Shown here in pieces: positions 1 to 7,087 of a stretch of 10,297 nucleotides of DNA. Each line of letters opens with the position of its first letter. Position 1 is the stretch's first letter. The stretch spans positions 1-10,297 of the forward strand of contig JAYTLK010000010.1 of assembly GCA_043729515.1 (NCBI GenBank), given 5' to 3'. Source of the stretch: JANXSS01 sp043729515. GTDB lineage: Bacteria; Pseudomonadota; Gammaproteobacteria; Burkholderiales; Burkholderiaceae_D. The position numbers and the translations under genes were made by a program. The notes beneath the pieces are model-generated. The model saw nothing but the letters and a program-made list of their open reading frames with translations, ran no database searches and was not told the origin of the DNA.

Positions 1-477
1 GAGGTCACGCAGCTCGTTTTGCGTGGCAGGCCATGGCGCTTTGTCGCGCTCGATCTGGTAGGTTTCCTTATCATTGAAATCGAAGCTTTTCTTCAGCAGC
101 TCGCTTGAATACGACAAGCGCTCCAGAATCCGTTTTTCATACAGGTTGAAAATCGAGAACGGCACCTGCAGGTCGTCCTTGTAGATCGCATCGTCCAGCC
201 GCACGCGCGCCGGCGCAAGGCCGTCGATGTCGGCCTGGGTGAAAAACATTTTTTCACCGTCGATGTCCTTCAGGTACTTGTCGAAGATCTTGGCCGACAA
301 TGCATCATCGAGCGGCACTTTTTTGTAATGATTGCGCGTCAGGATTTCAGCAGACAATTTTGCCGCCTGCGCCTGTTGGGCCAGAGGTGTCAGCATCGGC
401 GCCACGGTATCGACAGCGCCAGCCTGCGCACCGGCCGCAGCAAAGAAAAACAGCATTCCCGAAAGCTTGCTTTGCAT
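1..477 (-). CDS. prc: Tail-specific carboxy-terminal processing protease Prc/Tsp, N-terminal part (3' end beyond the window)
   Basis: Family role: a periplasmic serine protease that degrades or trims proteins from their C-terminus, helped by a PDZ domain. Only the first 159 residues are present; the reading frame is open to the window edge. Residues 1-19 look like a signal peptide (charged start, Leu/Phe/Ala core, AQA cleavage site), which fits export. Residues about 42-159 match the conserved Tsp N-terminal domain: LTRNHYKK (47-53), KYLKDIDGEKMFF (67-79), the NLYEKRILERLSY stretch (111-123) and DKAPWPAT (145-152). The PDZ domain and the catalytic Ser/Lys pair are not in the window, so activity cannot be judged. 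The start ATG is preceded by a GGAG at a 9-base spacing. The gene lies 204 bases downstream of the 424-residue protein on the same strand, with no intrinsic terminator visible between them, so readthrough is possible. The AT-rich stretch around 520-545 could hold its own promoter, but no clear -35/-10 pair was found. Confidence 0.93.
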   Translation of the reverse strand, partial: MQSKLSGMLFFFAAAGAQAGAVDTVAPMLTPLAQQAQAAKLSAEILTRNHYKKVPLDDALSAKIFDKYLKDIDGEKMFFTQADIDGLAPARVRLDDAIYKDDLQVPFSIFNLYEKRILERLSYSSELLKKSFDFNDKETYQIERDKAPWPATQNELRDL

Positions 478-478
478 A

Positions 479-491
479 TGGAGTCGCTCCA
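479..491 (-). promoter_or_regulatory. Small inverted repeat covering the prc ribosome binding site
   Basis: Read on the minus strand, TGGAG-CGA-CTCCA ends one base before the prc ATG. The left arm contains the only Shine-Dalgarno-like GGAG of the gene. A five-pair stem with a three-base loop would pair the binding site with the bases next to the start codon. The repeat is directly visible; any regulatory role is inference and the stem is short. Confidence 0.35.
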
Positions 492-681
492 GGCAACCGG
501 CCGGCGCACCGGATGGTTGCAAAAATTAATTTATTTGAGGAAATCGTTCGACACGAACCGTGGGTGATGGTAACAGAGCAGCAAATCAACCGTTCAGGGT
601 CCAGATACGCGCATGCGGTGCCTCATGGCACGCCACGTGCAGCGGCGCGCTTGATCGGAAGCTGCGCCAGGAGAAACGAAC

Positions 682-1956
682 TCAAGCTTTCCTGATGTTG
701 CAGTTCTCGGTCAGATAGCGCAACGCACCCAGATACTTGTTGTCTCCCGCCTCGTCAGCCGGGTCGCACAGGTACTGTTGGGCCTCAGGAAACCACTCTT
801 CTTGCCAGGTGGAGAGCAAACTTTCGCGGATCGTGAACGGTGCTGCTGACGTGATCAACGCCGTCACCGGTTCCTGATGCAACCCGGTCTTGCGCGCGGC
901 CCGGATCAGCGCCTTGGCATCGGTCTGCGACAGCGTTGTCCTGACAGTGACGCCCGCAGCCAGACACAGAAACAGGGTCAGGCGGGAAAACTGATCTTCC
1001 TTGCCTTTGGTGAGCTTGGTCCACTCCTGTGACACGAATGCGTCGTAGGCATCAATGTCTTCCAGGCCCGTCTCGCGCAAGAAATAGCGCAACTCCAGAC
1101 TGTTGAACACTTCGTCCAGCGGCAAGTTTGCCTGCGCCAGCAGCGGCAGGTCATGGCGCTCGATTTCTCGGCGTACCCCGTCAACCAGCAAGTGATGCTC
1201 CTGCGGCACGGCGTCGAGCAATGATTTCGGCAGCAGCGTTTTTACGCGCGCCTTTGCTGCGGGTTTTGCGCCTTCGGCAGCGCCTTGCTTGATGATCGTT
1301 GCGCGCATCGCGCCCAGGATGCCGGCAAACGCCTGCCGATCGGGGCACTTCGCCGTCTCCTGGCGCAGGCACAACAGGCCGGTGCGGATGACGGCTTCGG
1401 CGGGTACCGAATCGAGCGCTTCTTCGCCGATCTGCAGTGCCTGCGCAAACCAGCGCGCGGCTTGCTGCAGGTGGGCATGGGCGACCCGTCGTTGCCATTC
1501 CTTGCGGTAAGCAGCCAAGCTCATCGGCCTCGCCAGCGTGCGCTCGTCCTGAAAATCCTTTAACTCCTGGCCTTGTCGGGCCGTGTCGAACATCGACGAC
1601 TCCGGCAATGCATGCAACGTCTTCAGCATCGCGTTCCCACCGCGCGAGTGGGATAAAAAACTGTTGTCGCGCAAGAACTGCGCCGCGAGATCGAGGTCGC
1701 CGCCGCTTTGCTCGTCCAGATACAGGCTGACCAGCGTCACCACCCGCTTGCGGGCATTGTCGAGGGATGCGAACAGGTGGCTGCTGCCAAAATACTGGGC
1801 GACCTGCACCGACCCCTTGGCGCCGTCGGCAATGATGGCCGCGCGCCGCTCGGCGTCGATGATGCGGTGGGCGACGCCATGGCTTAGCGCCCTCTCGAAA
1901 AAAGGACGGCGATCGACGACGGCAACGGTGCCGGAAGACTGGCGAATTTCAGACAT
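682..1956 (-). CDS. Uncharacterised 424-residue helical protein, last gene of the J-domain operon
   Basis: I do not recognise this family. The protein is soluble-looking: no signal peptide and no convincing membrane segment. It appears mostly alpha-helical. A TPR-like amphipathic helix pair lies around residues 148-182 (AAYRKEWQRR to ALQIGEEALD). An Ala/Lys-rich linker at about 225-240 divides it into N- and C-terminal halves. The C-terminal half holds the segments SLELRYFLRETGLEDIDAYD (286-305) and SRLTLFLCLAAGV (324-336). No catalytic motif, nucleotide-binding loop or metal site could be picked out. The ATG at 1956 lies 18 bases after the stop of the 270-residue protein, with only a weak upstream binding site, which suggests translational coupling. 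It is the fourth and last gene of a unit that begins with a J-domain protein, so a role as a client, scaffold or adaptor is plausible but unproven. No intrinsic terminator follows it. Confidence 0.85.
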   Translation of the reverse strand: MSEIRQSSGTVAVVDRRPFFERALSHGVAHRIIDAERRAAIIADGAKGSVQVAQYFGSSHLFASLDNARKRVVTLVSLYLDEQSGGDLDLAAQFLRDNSFLSHSRGGNAMLKTLHALPESSMFDTARQGQELKDFQDERTLARPMSLAAYRKEWQRRVAHAHLQQAARWFAQALQIGEEALDSVPAEAVIRTGLLCLRQETAKCPDRQAFAGILGAMRATIIKQGAAEGAKPAAKARVKTLLPKSLLDAVPQEHHLLVDGVRREIERHDLPLLAQANLPLDEVFNSLELRYFLRETGLEDIDAYDAFVSQEWTKLTKGKEDQFSRLTLFLCLAAGVTVRTTLSQTDAKALIRAARKTGLHQEPVTALITSAAPFTIRESLLSTWQEEWFPEAQQYLCDPADEAGDNKYLGALRYLTENCNIRKA

Positions 1957-1974
1957 GTCGAGTGGCCCGGAGAA

Positions 1975-2787
1975 CTACAAGGCCGATTCCTCATCGTCGC
2001 CGGCAGGCGACGGCTTGGCAGGCGACGCGGCTGGCCTGGCACGCGGGCCGGATTTGGTGGATGGGCCCATGCCACCCAACGCAGCCAGCAGCGCCGCATG
2101 TGCATCCGCGCTCGACGGTGGCGCGCGTGGCGTACCGCGCATGCCTTCGCCGGCAGCAGCTTCGGCTGCCTGCTCCTCGCGCATCTGCTGTTCGGCTTCG
2201 TGCGCCAGACGGTGTTGCAGATGCACCCGCAGCGCCGGCCAGATTTGCTCGAACATGTCCGGATGCTGGTGTTTCAACAGCCACGTCAGTTCCTTCCAGT
2301 CGCTGTCGCTGACCTCTGCCCGATCGACCTCGTCGCCCTCTTCGTTCAAGTTGACATTGAAGGTATCGTATTTCTGGAAATGAACGACCTCCTCGTCACG
2401 GTCGGCGAGGTAATCGATCAATGCCTCGCAGCCACCGTCGATCTCGCCCAGGGCGTCGATGAAATCGGCCGTCTGCACGTCGCTGCGGAAAATCACGCCA
2501 TTGATCATCCCGCGCAGATGCGCATGCGTGCGGTCGTCATACAGTTTTTCCATGACGACGGCGCGGGCGAACTGTTCCGGCGTGATCAGGAGATTGACTA
2601 CCGACTCGCGCGATGCATCGAACTCCCGGATCACGGCCAGCAAGTCCTTCGGCGCCAGTTCATCGAGCACCGCCACGAGCGCATGATCGCCGTCGGATTC
2701 CGCCAGCGACACGAGCGCAAATTCGGCGCCGGCGATGTCGCCGGCCTTGATCAGGGTTTGCGCCTTGACGACGAGAGCATTGGTCAT
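1975..2787 (-). CDS. Uncharacterised 270-residue helical protein with Ala/Pro-rich tail
   Basis: Family not recognised. Residues 1-85 read as short amphipathic helices (LIKAGDIAGAEFALVSL at 12-28; LDELAPKDLLAVIREFD at 41-57; NLLITPEQFARAV at 65-77). The pattern loosely recalls the helical N-domain of MgtE-type proteins or HEAT-like repeats; this is an impression, not a homology claim. Residues 85-190 form a second domain ending in WPALRVHLQHRLAHE. Residues 193-213 are Glu/Gln/Ala-rich and could be a helix or coiled coil. Residues 217-270 are rich in Ala, Pro, Gly and Ser and probably disordered, ending in DDEESAL. There is no signal peptide and no membrane helix. The ATG lies 20 bases after the stop of the preceding 202-residue gene and has no obvious Shine-Dalgarno, so coupling to upstream translation is likely. 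Operon membership argues that it works with the J-domain protein. Confidence 0.85.
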   Translation of the reverse strand: MTNALVVKAQTLIKAGDIAGAEFALVSLAESDGDHALVAVLDELAPKDLLAVIREFDASRESVVNLLITPEQFARAVVMEKLYDDRTHAHLRGMINGVIFRSDVQTADFIDALGEIDGGCEALIDYLADRDEEVVHFQKYDTFNVNLNEEGDEVDRAEVSDSDWKELTWLLKHQHPDMFEQIWPALRVHLQHRLAHEAEQQMREEQAAEAAAGEGMRGTPRAPPSSADAHAALLAALGGMGPSTKSGPRARPAASPAKPSPAGDDEESAL

Positions 2788-2807
2788 AGTATTAAGAAAA
2801 AGTGGAA

Positions 2808-3416
2808 TCAGCCACGGCGATCGAAGCCCTGCTCCGACATCCAGTCGGCGCCAGCCTGGTCCAGATCGGGTTCTTCATCGCCATCATCACGGTCGCCATC
2901 GCGCCGCTCGCCGCTGCCATCAAGACCTTCGTCATCGTCCAGGCTGCCGTGGTCGAGATCACGCCCGTCTTCCTGTTGCTCGTCCTCGCTGGAAGCCACC
3001 GTCGCACGCTGCACGTTGCCACGTTCATTCTCGCGGGCCAGCAAGAATTCGAGACACACGGTTGTCAGCAGAAACTGTTCGCCGCCTGCTTCGGCCAGCA
3101 CTATCGGCAACAGTGCGTCTGCCCAAGGCGCGAAACTGACGCACTCCTTGATCTCGTCCCATCCCGGAAAATCTTCCGGCTCGGCGCTGGCCAGCAGCAG
3201 CAGTGTCTTCGGTTCCTCGAAGCGCACGCCGCCGTGAAAGGCCGGCGCCACCATCTCGGGCGCGAAGGCGATCATCGGCATCAATTGCGTGAACTGGCTG
3301 CGCTTTTCCTGCAAGCGGTGGGCCAACACGTTCTTGCCTTCCGAATCGGTAGCCAGGTCGTCGATTTCGGCGCGGTAGGCACTGTGCAGTTCTTCGAAAT
3401 AGGGAGAGAGAGTCAA
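2808..3416 (-). CDS. Uncharacterised 202-residue protein with a highly acidic C-terminal tail
   Basis: Family not recognised. Residues 1-130 look like one globular domain: a helical start (SPYFEELHSAYRAEIDDL), then a hydrophobic core with TLLLLASAEPEDFPGW (71-86) and ALLPIVLAEAGGEQFLLTTV (101-120). Residues 143-187 are a low-complexity tail made mostly of Asp, Glu, Gly and Arg, probably disordered. The start is the TTG at 3416-3414: it overlaps the TGA of the J-domain gene by four bases (TTGA) and is preceded by AAGGTG at a suitable distance, and the next in-frame ATG would remove 45 residues. The four-base overlap implies coupled translation with the J-domain protein, the strongest hint that the two proteins are needed together. 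No enzymatic motif was seen. Confidence 0.85.
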   Translation of the reverse strand: MTLSPYFEELHSAYRAEIDDLATDSEGKNVLAHRLQEKRSQFTQLMPMIAFAPEMVAPAFHGGVRFEEPKTLLLLASAEPEDFPGWDEIKECVSFAPWADALLPIVLAEAGGEQFLLTTVCLEFLLARENERGNVQRATVASSEDEQQEDGRDLDHGSLDDDEGLDGSGERRDGDRDDGDEEPDLDQAGADWMSEQGFDRRG

Positions 3417-3691
3417 GCGAGCACCTTGTTGAGGTAAGCGGTCCAGATGTCACGCGCCGTCGTCAGCGGATCGTCGAGCAGGCTACGGCGGCGGTTTTCA
3501 TCATAATCCCGGCGTTTGGCCGCATCCGACAGCAGATCGTAGGCTTCCTGCACGGCCCGAAACTGTTCGGCGGCGTCGGCCGAGGGATTGCGGTCCGGGT
3601 GGAACGACGCGGCACGACGGCGGTAGGCGCTTTTGAGCGCAGTATCGGTCACGTCGGCGTCCACGCCGAGGATGGCGTACAAGTCTTTCAT
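3413..3691 (-). CDS. Small J-domain (DnaJ-like) co-chaperone
   Basis: J-domain proteins stimulate the ATPase of Hsp70 (DnaK or a relative) and deliver clients to it. Residues 3-66 are a full J-domain: DLYAILGV at the start, helix II with YRRRAASF, the invariant HPD tripeptide at 31-33, then QEAYDLLSD (48-56) and a KRRDYD end (59-64). What follows is only a 26-residue extension (DDPLTTARDIWTAYLNKVLA at 73-92). There is no Gly/Phe region, zinc finger or client-binding domain, so it is a class C (type III) J-protein and not DnaJ itself. With no client-binding part of its own, client choice probably comes from partners, and the next three genes are the obvious candidates. It is the first gene of the unit. 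A possible -10 (TAGAAT, 3727-3722) lies 31 bases upstream, without a good -35. The Shine-Dalgarno is weak. Confidence 0.93.
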   Translation of the reverse strand: MKDLYAILGVDADVTDTALKSAYRRRAASFHPDRNPSADAAEQFRAVQEAYDLLSDAAKRRDYDENRRRSLLDDPLTTARDIWTAYLNKVLA

Positions 3692-3756
3692 GAAATTCTG
3701 CCGGATGAAAAACGGACCCCGATTCTACTCTCTCTGACCGACCGGTGCCGCCCGTG

Positions 3757-3790
3757 AAAAAAAACGCCACGGCAGATGCACGTGGCGTTT
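3757..3790 (-). terminator. Intrinsic terminator after ahpF
   Basis: On the minus strand a perfect 10-pair stem (AAACGCCACG, with its complement at 3781-3790 and 3762-3771) with a 9-base loop is followed by eight T residues. It sits 55 bases past the ahpF stop and before the J-domain gene, so it should insulate the four-gene unit from the peroxide-defence genes. Confidence 0.93.
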
Positions 3791-3845
3791 CAAGAGATGA
3801 ACGTCCATCCGGCGATCCGCGCTGCAGGCAGCGCAGACGCGCCAA

Positions 3846-5414
3846 TCAGGCGGCAACCGAACTGCGGATCAAATGATCGAATGCTCCCAGCGCTGCCTTG
3901 GCGCCGTCGCCGGCGGCAATGATGATCTGCTTGAATGGTACGGTGGTGGCGTCACCGGCAGCAAATACGCCAGGAATCGAGGTCTGGCCGCGATCGTCAA
4001 CGATGATTTCACCATGGCGCGACAATTCGACCGTGCCCTTCAACCAGTCCGTGTTCGGGATCAGACCGATCTGGATGAACACGCCTTCCAGTGCGACCGT
4101 GTGCAATTGGCCGGTGGCGCGGTCCTCATAGACCAGGCCATTGACGGTTTGCGTGCCGGTGATTTCGGTGGTTTTCGCATTCGTGATCACCGTCACGTTC
4201 GCCAGGCTGGTCAATTTTTTCTGCAAGACGGCATCGGCACGCAGTTTGGTATCGAATTCGATCAGCGTCACATGGCCGACGATACCAGCCAGGTCGATTG
4301 CTGCCTCGACACCCGAATTACCGCCGCCGATGACGCCTACCTGCTTGCCCTTGAACAGCGGCCCGTCGCAATGCGGGCAATAGGCCACGCCCTTGTTCTT
4401 GAACTCCGCTTCGCCAGGCACGTTGATGTTTCTCCACCGGGCGCCAGTCGAAATCACCACCGCACGGCTTTTGAGGGTGGCGCCACTTTCGAGCTTGATT
4501 TCGATTAAGTCGCCGTTCGGCCCGGCATTTGGTACCAGCGATTTTGCCCGCTGCAGGTTCATGATGTCGACATCATAGGTGCGCACGTGTTCTTCCAGCG
4601 CGAAGGCCAGCTTTGGCCCTTCTGTTTCCTTCACCGAGATGAAATTTTCGATGCCGAGCGTGTCAAGCACCTGGCCGCCGAAGCGCTCCGAGGCCACGCC
4701 GGTGCGAATTCCCTTGCGGGCTGCATATACGGCTGCAGCCGCACCTGCCGGCCCGCCACCGACGATCAACATGTCGAATGCTTCCTTGGCATCGATCTTC
4801 CTGGCTTCGCGCTCGACGCCGCTGGTGTCGATCTTGGCCAGGATTTCTTCGAGTGACATGCGACCCTGGCTGAATTCGGTGCCATTCAAATACACGGTCG
4901 GCACTGCCATCACCTGGCGTTGCTTGACTTCATCTTGAAACAGCGAGCCGTCGATCATGGTGGCGCGAATGCCGGGATTTTGCACCGCCATCAGGTTCAA
5001 CGCCTGCACGACGTCCGGGCAGCTATGGCAGGACAGCGACACATAGACCTCGAAATGGAACTCGCCCTCGAGCGAACGAATCTGCTGCAGCACGTCGTCT
5101 TCGACCTTCGGCGGATAGCCACCGACCTGCAGCAAGGCCAGAATCAATGACGTGAATTCATGCCCCATCGGTAGGCCAGCGAAACGCGGACCATGGTTTT
5201 CGCTCGGACGGTTGATGGAAAACGAAGGCTTGCGATGGGTGTCGTCACGGCTTTCGCTCAGCTTGACCAGCGCCGAGGATTCAGCGATGTCGGCCAGGAG
5301 CGATTGCAGGTCGGAAGAAGCCTTGCTGTCGTCAAGCGACGCCACGATTTCGATCGGTTTCGTCGCGCGTTCGAGATAGCCTTTGAGTTGGGCCTTGGTG
5401 GTGGCGTCAAGCAT
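3846..5414 (-). CDS. ahpF: Alkyl hydroperoxide reductase subunit F (NADH:peroxiredoxin oxidoreductase)
   Basis: A cytoplasmic flavoprotein that takes electrons from NADH through FAD and two redox disulfides and re-reduces AhpC after it has destroyed a peroxide. The 522-residue length is normal for the family. The N-terminal double-thioredoxin-fold domain (about 1-200) carries CHSC at 129-132. The thioredoxin-reductase-like part has the FAD-binding GGGPAG (219-224), the second redox pair CPHC (346-349), the NAD-binding GGGNSG (363-368) and the closing FAD motif GVFAAGDAT (482-490). All key cysteines are present, so it should be active. The ATG at 5414 was chosen because MLDATTKAQL is a typical family start; the Shine-Dalgarno is modest. 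The gene lies 79 bases downstream of ahpC on the same strand, with an intrinsic terminator in the gap, so it is probably made at a lower level than AhpC through partial readthrough. Confidence 0.98.
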   Translation of the reverse strand: MLDATTKAQLKGYLERATKPIEIVASLDDSKASSDLQSLLADIAESSALVKLSESRDDTHRKPSFSINRPSENHGPRFAGLPMGHEFTSLILALLQVGGYPPKVEDDVLQQIRSLEGEFHFEVYVSLSCHSCPDVVQALNLMAVQNPGIRATMIDGSLFQDEVKQRQVMAVPTVYLNGTEFSQGRMSLEEILAKIDTSGVEREARKIDAKEAFDMLIVGGGPAGAAAAVYAARKGIRTGVASERFGGQVLDTLGIENFISVKETEGPKLAFALEEHVRTYDVDIMNLQRAKSLVPNAGPNGDLIEIKLESGATLKSRAVVISTGARWRNINVPGEAEFKNKGVAYCPHCDGPLFKGKQVGVIGGGNSGVEAAIDLAGIVGHVTLIEFDTKLRADAVLQKKLTSLANVTVITNAKTTEITGTQTVNGLVYEDRATGQLHTVALEGVFIQIGLIPNTDWLKGTVELSRHGEIIVDDRGQTSIPGVFAAGDATTVPFKQIIIAAGDGAKAALGAFDHLIRSSVAA

Positions 5415-5444
5415 GATGGACTCACAATCTTAAAAAATTCGAAT

Positions 5445-5476
5445 AAAAAAGCCCGGGGCCGTCAAGCACCCGGGCT
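5445..5476 (-). terminator. Intrinsic terminator between ahpC and ahpF
   Basis: On the minus strand AGCCCGGG, an 11-base loop and CCCGGGCT form an 8-pair GC-rich stem followed by a T run. It begins 18 bases after the ahpC stop and lies inside the 79-base gap to ahpF. It should end most ahpC transcripts and let a fraction through to ahpF, which would give the excess of AhpC over AhpF that the catalytic cycle uses. The hairpin is seen; the ratio is inference. Confidence 0.9.
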
Positions 5477-5493
5477 CAGGTGGTGCGGGCTGC

Positions 5494-6066
5494 TTAGATT
5501 TTGCCGACCAGGTCAAACGACGGCTTCAAGGTCTCGGCGCCTTCGCTCCACTTTGCCGGGCAGACTTCGCCCGGGTGGGCCGCGATGTACTGCGCCGCCT
5601 TGACACGACGCATCAACTCGCCGGCATCACGGCCAATCCCATCCGGGTGCACCTCGATGGTCTTGATCTTGCCTTCCGGATCGATCACGAAGGTGCCACG
5701 CAGAGCCAGGCCGGCATCGTCCCCTTCATTGATCAGCACGTCGAAAGCGCGCGACAAGTGGTGACCTGGATCGCCCACCAGCGGATATTTCACCTTGCTG
5801 ATCTGGTCCGACGATGCATGCCATGCCTTGTGGGTGAAATGCGTATCGGTTGAGATGCCATAGATCTCGACGCCGATCTTCTTGAATTCTTCGTAACGGT
5901 CAGCCAGGTCACCCAATTCGGTCGGGCAGACGAACGTAAACGCGGCCGGGAAGAACACGAACACCGACCACTTGCCTTTCAACTGCTCATTGGTGACGGT
6001 GACGAACTTGCCATCCTGAAATGCTTGGGCCTTGAACGGAACGACTTCGGTGTTAATCAGTGACAT
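5494..6066 (-). CDS. ahpC: Alkyl hydroperoxide reductase subunit C (typical 2-Cys peroxiredoxin, Prx1/AhpC type)
   Basis: A cytoplasmic peroxidase that reduces hydrogen peroxide, organic hydroperoxides and peroxynitrite and is recycled by AhpF. The 190 residues match the family length. The peroxidatic Cys47 sits in FTFVCPTE (43-50), with Pro40 and Thr44 of the active-site motif; the resolving Cys169 sits in GEVCPAKW (167-174). The start MSLINTEVVPFKAQAF is the standard AhpC beginning, and the ATG at 6066 has a good AAGGA at 7 bases. Both cysteines and the C-terminal tail are intact, so a functional two-cysteine mechanism is expected. It is first in the ahpC-ahpF pair, behind an upstream region with an OxyR-like half site. 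The start of the next gene upstream (the phosphatase) lies on the same strand, with 290 bases between the two genes. Confidence 0.98.
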   Translation of the reverse strand: MSLINTEVVPFKAQAFQDGKFVTVTNEQLKGKWSVFVFFPAAFTFVCPTELGDLADRYEEFKKIGVEIYGISTDTHFTHKAWHASSDQISKVKYPLVGDPGHHLSRAFDVLINEGDDAGLALRGTFVIDPEGKIKTIEVHPDGIGRDAGELMRRVKAAQYIAAHPGEVCPAKWSEGAETLKPSFDLVGKI

Positions 6067-6102
6067 GCTGTTTTCCTTTAAATGGTGTGTAACGAACTGA
6101 CG

Positions 6103-6148
6103 ATAGTTTAAAACTCTTGAGCTAAAAATCCTAATTGGAAATCTCTAT
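6103..6148 (-). promoter_or_regulatory. ahpC upstream region with a candidate OxyR-binding half site
   Basis: The 290-base gap between the phosphatase gene and ahpC is AT-rich near ahpC. At 6103-6117 it contains ATAGTTTAAAACTCT, which matches nine of the ten conserved positions of the ATAG-N-T-N3-A-N-CTAT half element known for OxyR. A second, poorer element (seven of ten) lies at 6134-6148 (ATTGGAAATCTCTAT), 16 bases on instead of the consensus 7. A TAAACT at 6110-6105 could be a -10 but lacks a good -35, as is common for activated promoters. OxyR control of ahpC is established in many proteobacteria; binding here is inferred. The remaining part, about 6150-6356, holds nothing I can identify. 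Confidence 0.45.
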
Positions 6149-6356
6149 CATATGAATTGCCTGCTGCTATGTTTGGCTGAGCTTGCTGGGAACCTGCACT
6201 GAATTTGACCAGGAGGAGCAGGTGACTCGGTAACGCTTGGGTCCACGGCGCCAGCGACGCGTTGCCGGTGCATGACAACCCGTCACGCGGCAGCCCTCTC
6301 ATTCTATAAGGACAACGCGCCCGGCGCTTGGTTGCGCGCTCTTGCTGTCAACTGTC

Positions 6357-6983
6357 TCAGCATGGCGGCAGGTACGCCAGGCTAAAAATGCCCTCGATGA
6401 CGGCGCAGTTGCCTGGCATGCCTTGGCACAGCGCAGCGTCCACATCCCCGATGTTGCCCTGCAATGCCCGCACCGACTGCATCGGCCAGCCGTGCGTGAC
6501 AACCAGGGTCGTGCGCGGTCCGCTCATCAGCAATTGCGTGATTAACAAGCGCAAGCGCGTTTTCATCGCCATGAAACTTTCCCCACCGGGGTTGGCCGCG
6601 TTGGCCGGGTCGGCGCGGATCGATTCTTGGAACAACCCGGTCTTGCAGCCTTCCAACGCCGGACCGACCCGGTTTTCATTGGCCAGGCTGTTGACCACGA
6701 CCGGTACCTGCAGCACCTCGGCCACCAGTGCCGCCGTCTGGCGGGCACGCTGGAATTCCGAGCAGACGATCAATTCAATGCCTTCGCCGCGCAAGCGTTC
6801 GCCCAGGGCCGATGCCTGCTGTTGACCCAAGGCTGTCAGCCGATAAGGCCGGCGCGGATCGCAGTTGCAGATGTCTTCCTGGTTGCCAGGATAATGACCG
6901 TGGCGGGCGAACAGAATGCGCTTTTCCGCGCGGCTGGGCTCATCAAGCCAGTCGAGATCGTTCATTGAAAAAGAGTTCGTCAT
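6357..6983 (-). CDS. Histidine phosphatase (phosphoglycerate mutase-like) family protein
   Basis: Members of this superfamily use a phosphohistidine intermediate to remove or move phosphate on small molecules or proteins; the substrate here cannot be told from sequence. In the 208-residue reading the RHG motif with the nucleophilic His28 is at 27-29 (ILFARHGHYPGN). A SEFQRARQTA segment (75-84) supplies phosphate-binding arginines, the probable acid Glu135 is in NPGGESF, and the second catalytic histidine is His164 in VVTHGWP. All core residues are present, so it should be active. The start is uncertain: ATG at 6983 gives 208 residues, ATG at 6965 gives 202, and neither has a good Shine-Dalgarno. 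A TTG further upstream (7073) would add an atypical 30-residue extension and was not chosen. The gene is divergent from the MFS transporter and shares a 104-base region with it. Glycolytic phosphoglycerate mutase is unlikely given the length and divergent motifs. Confidence 0.9.
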   Translation of the reverse strand: MTNSFSMNDLDWLDEPSRAEKRILFARHGHYPGNQEDICNCDPRRPYRLTALGQQQASALGERLRGEGIELIVCSEFQRARQTAALVAEVLQVPVVVNSLANENRVGPALEGCKTGLFQESIRADPANAANPGGESFMAMKTRLRLLITQLLMSGPRTTLVVTHGWPMQSVRALQGNIGDVDAALCQGMPGNCAVIEGIFSLAYLPPC

Positions 6984-7087
6984 GGGTAAAGCAAGAGCGC
7001 GGTGATACCGCTGCGGCCGATTCTGACACAGCCGCTTACGTCCGGCCAAAGCGTATATTAGCGGTCCTGCCAACGGTTACTCGTCTC
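6984..7087. promoter_or_regulatory. Divergent promoter region between the phosphatase and MFS genes
   Basis: This 104-base gap must carry both start signals. For the minus strand, TTGGCC (7049-7044) and CAGAAT (7025-7020) with an 18-base spacer form a possible sigma-70 promoter. For the plus strand a TATATT at 7054-7059 is a candidate -10 about 29 bases before the MFS start, without a good -35. No clear operator was found. The motifs are weak. Confidence 0.35.

Noticed and set aside
546..558. Inverted repeat GTTCG-ACA-CGAAC upstream of prc as an operator
   Set aside because: Five-base arms are expected by chance, and no promoter could be placed firmly beside it.
2098..3237. Plus-strand open frame of 379 residues
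   Set aside because: It is antisense to two operon genes, with Arg/Ser-rich low-complexity sequence near its end and no family resemblance.
2802..3437. Plus-strand open frame of 211 residues with hydrophobic stretches resembling a membrane protein
   Set aside because: It lies antisense to the 202-residue gene. The hydrophobicity comes from reading the complement of Asp/Glu codons in the acidic tail; the minus-strand gene fits the operon.
3873..4508. Plus-strand open frame of 211 residues
   Set aside because: It is antisense to ahpF, whose full set of redox and nucleotide-binding motifs makes the minus strand certain.
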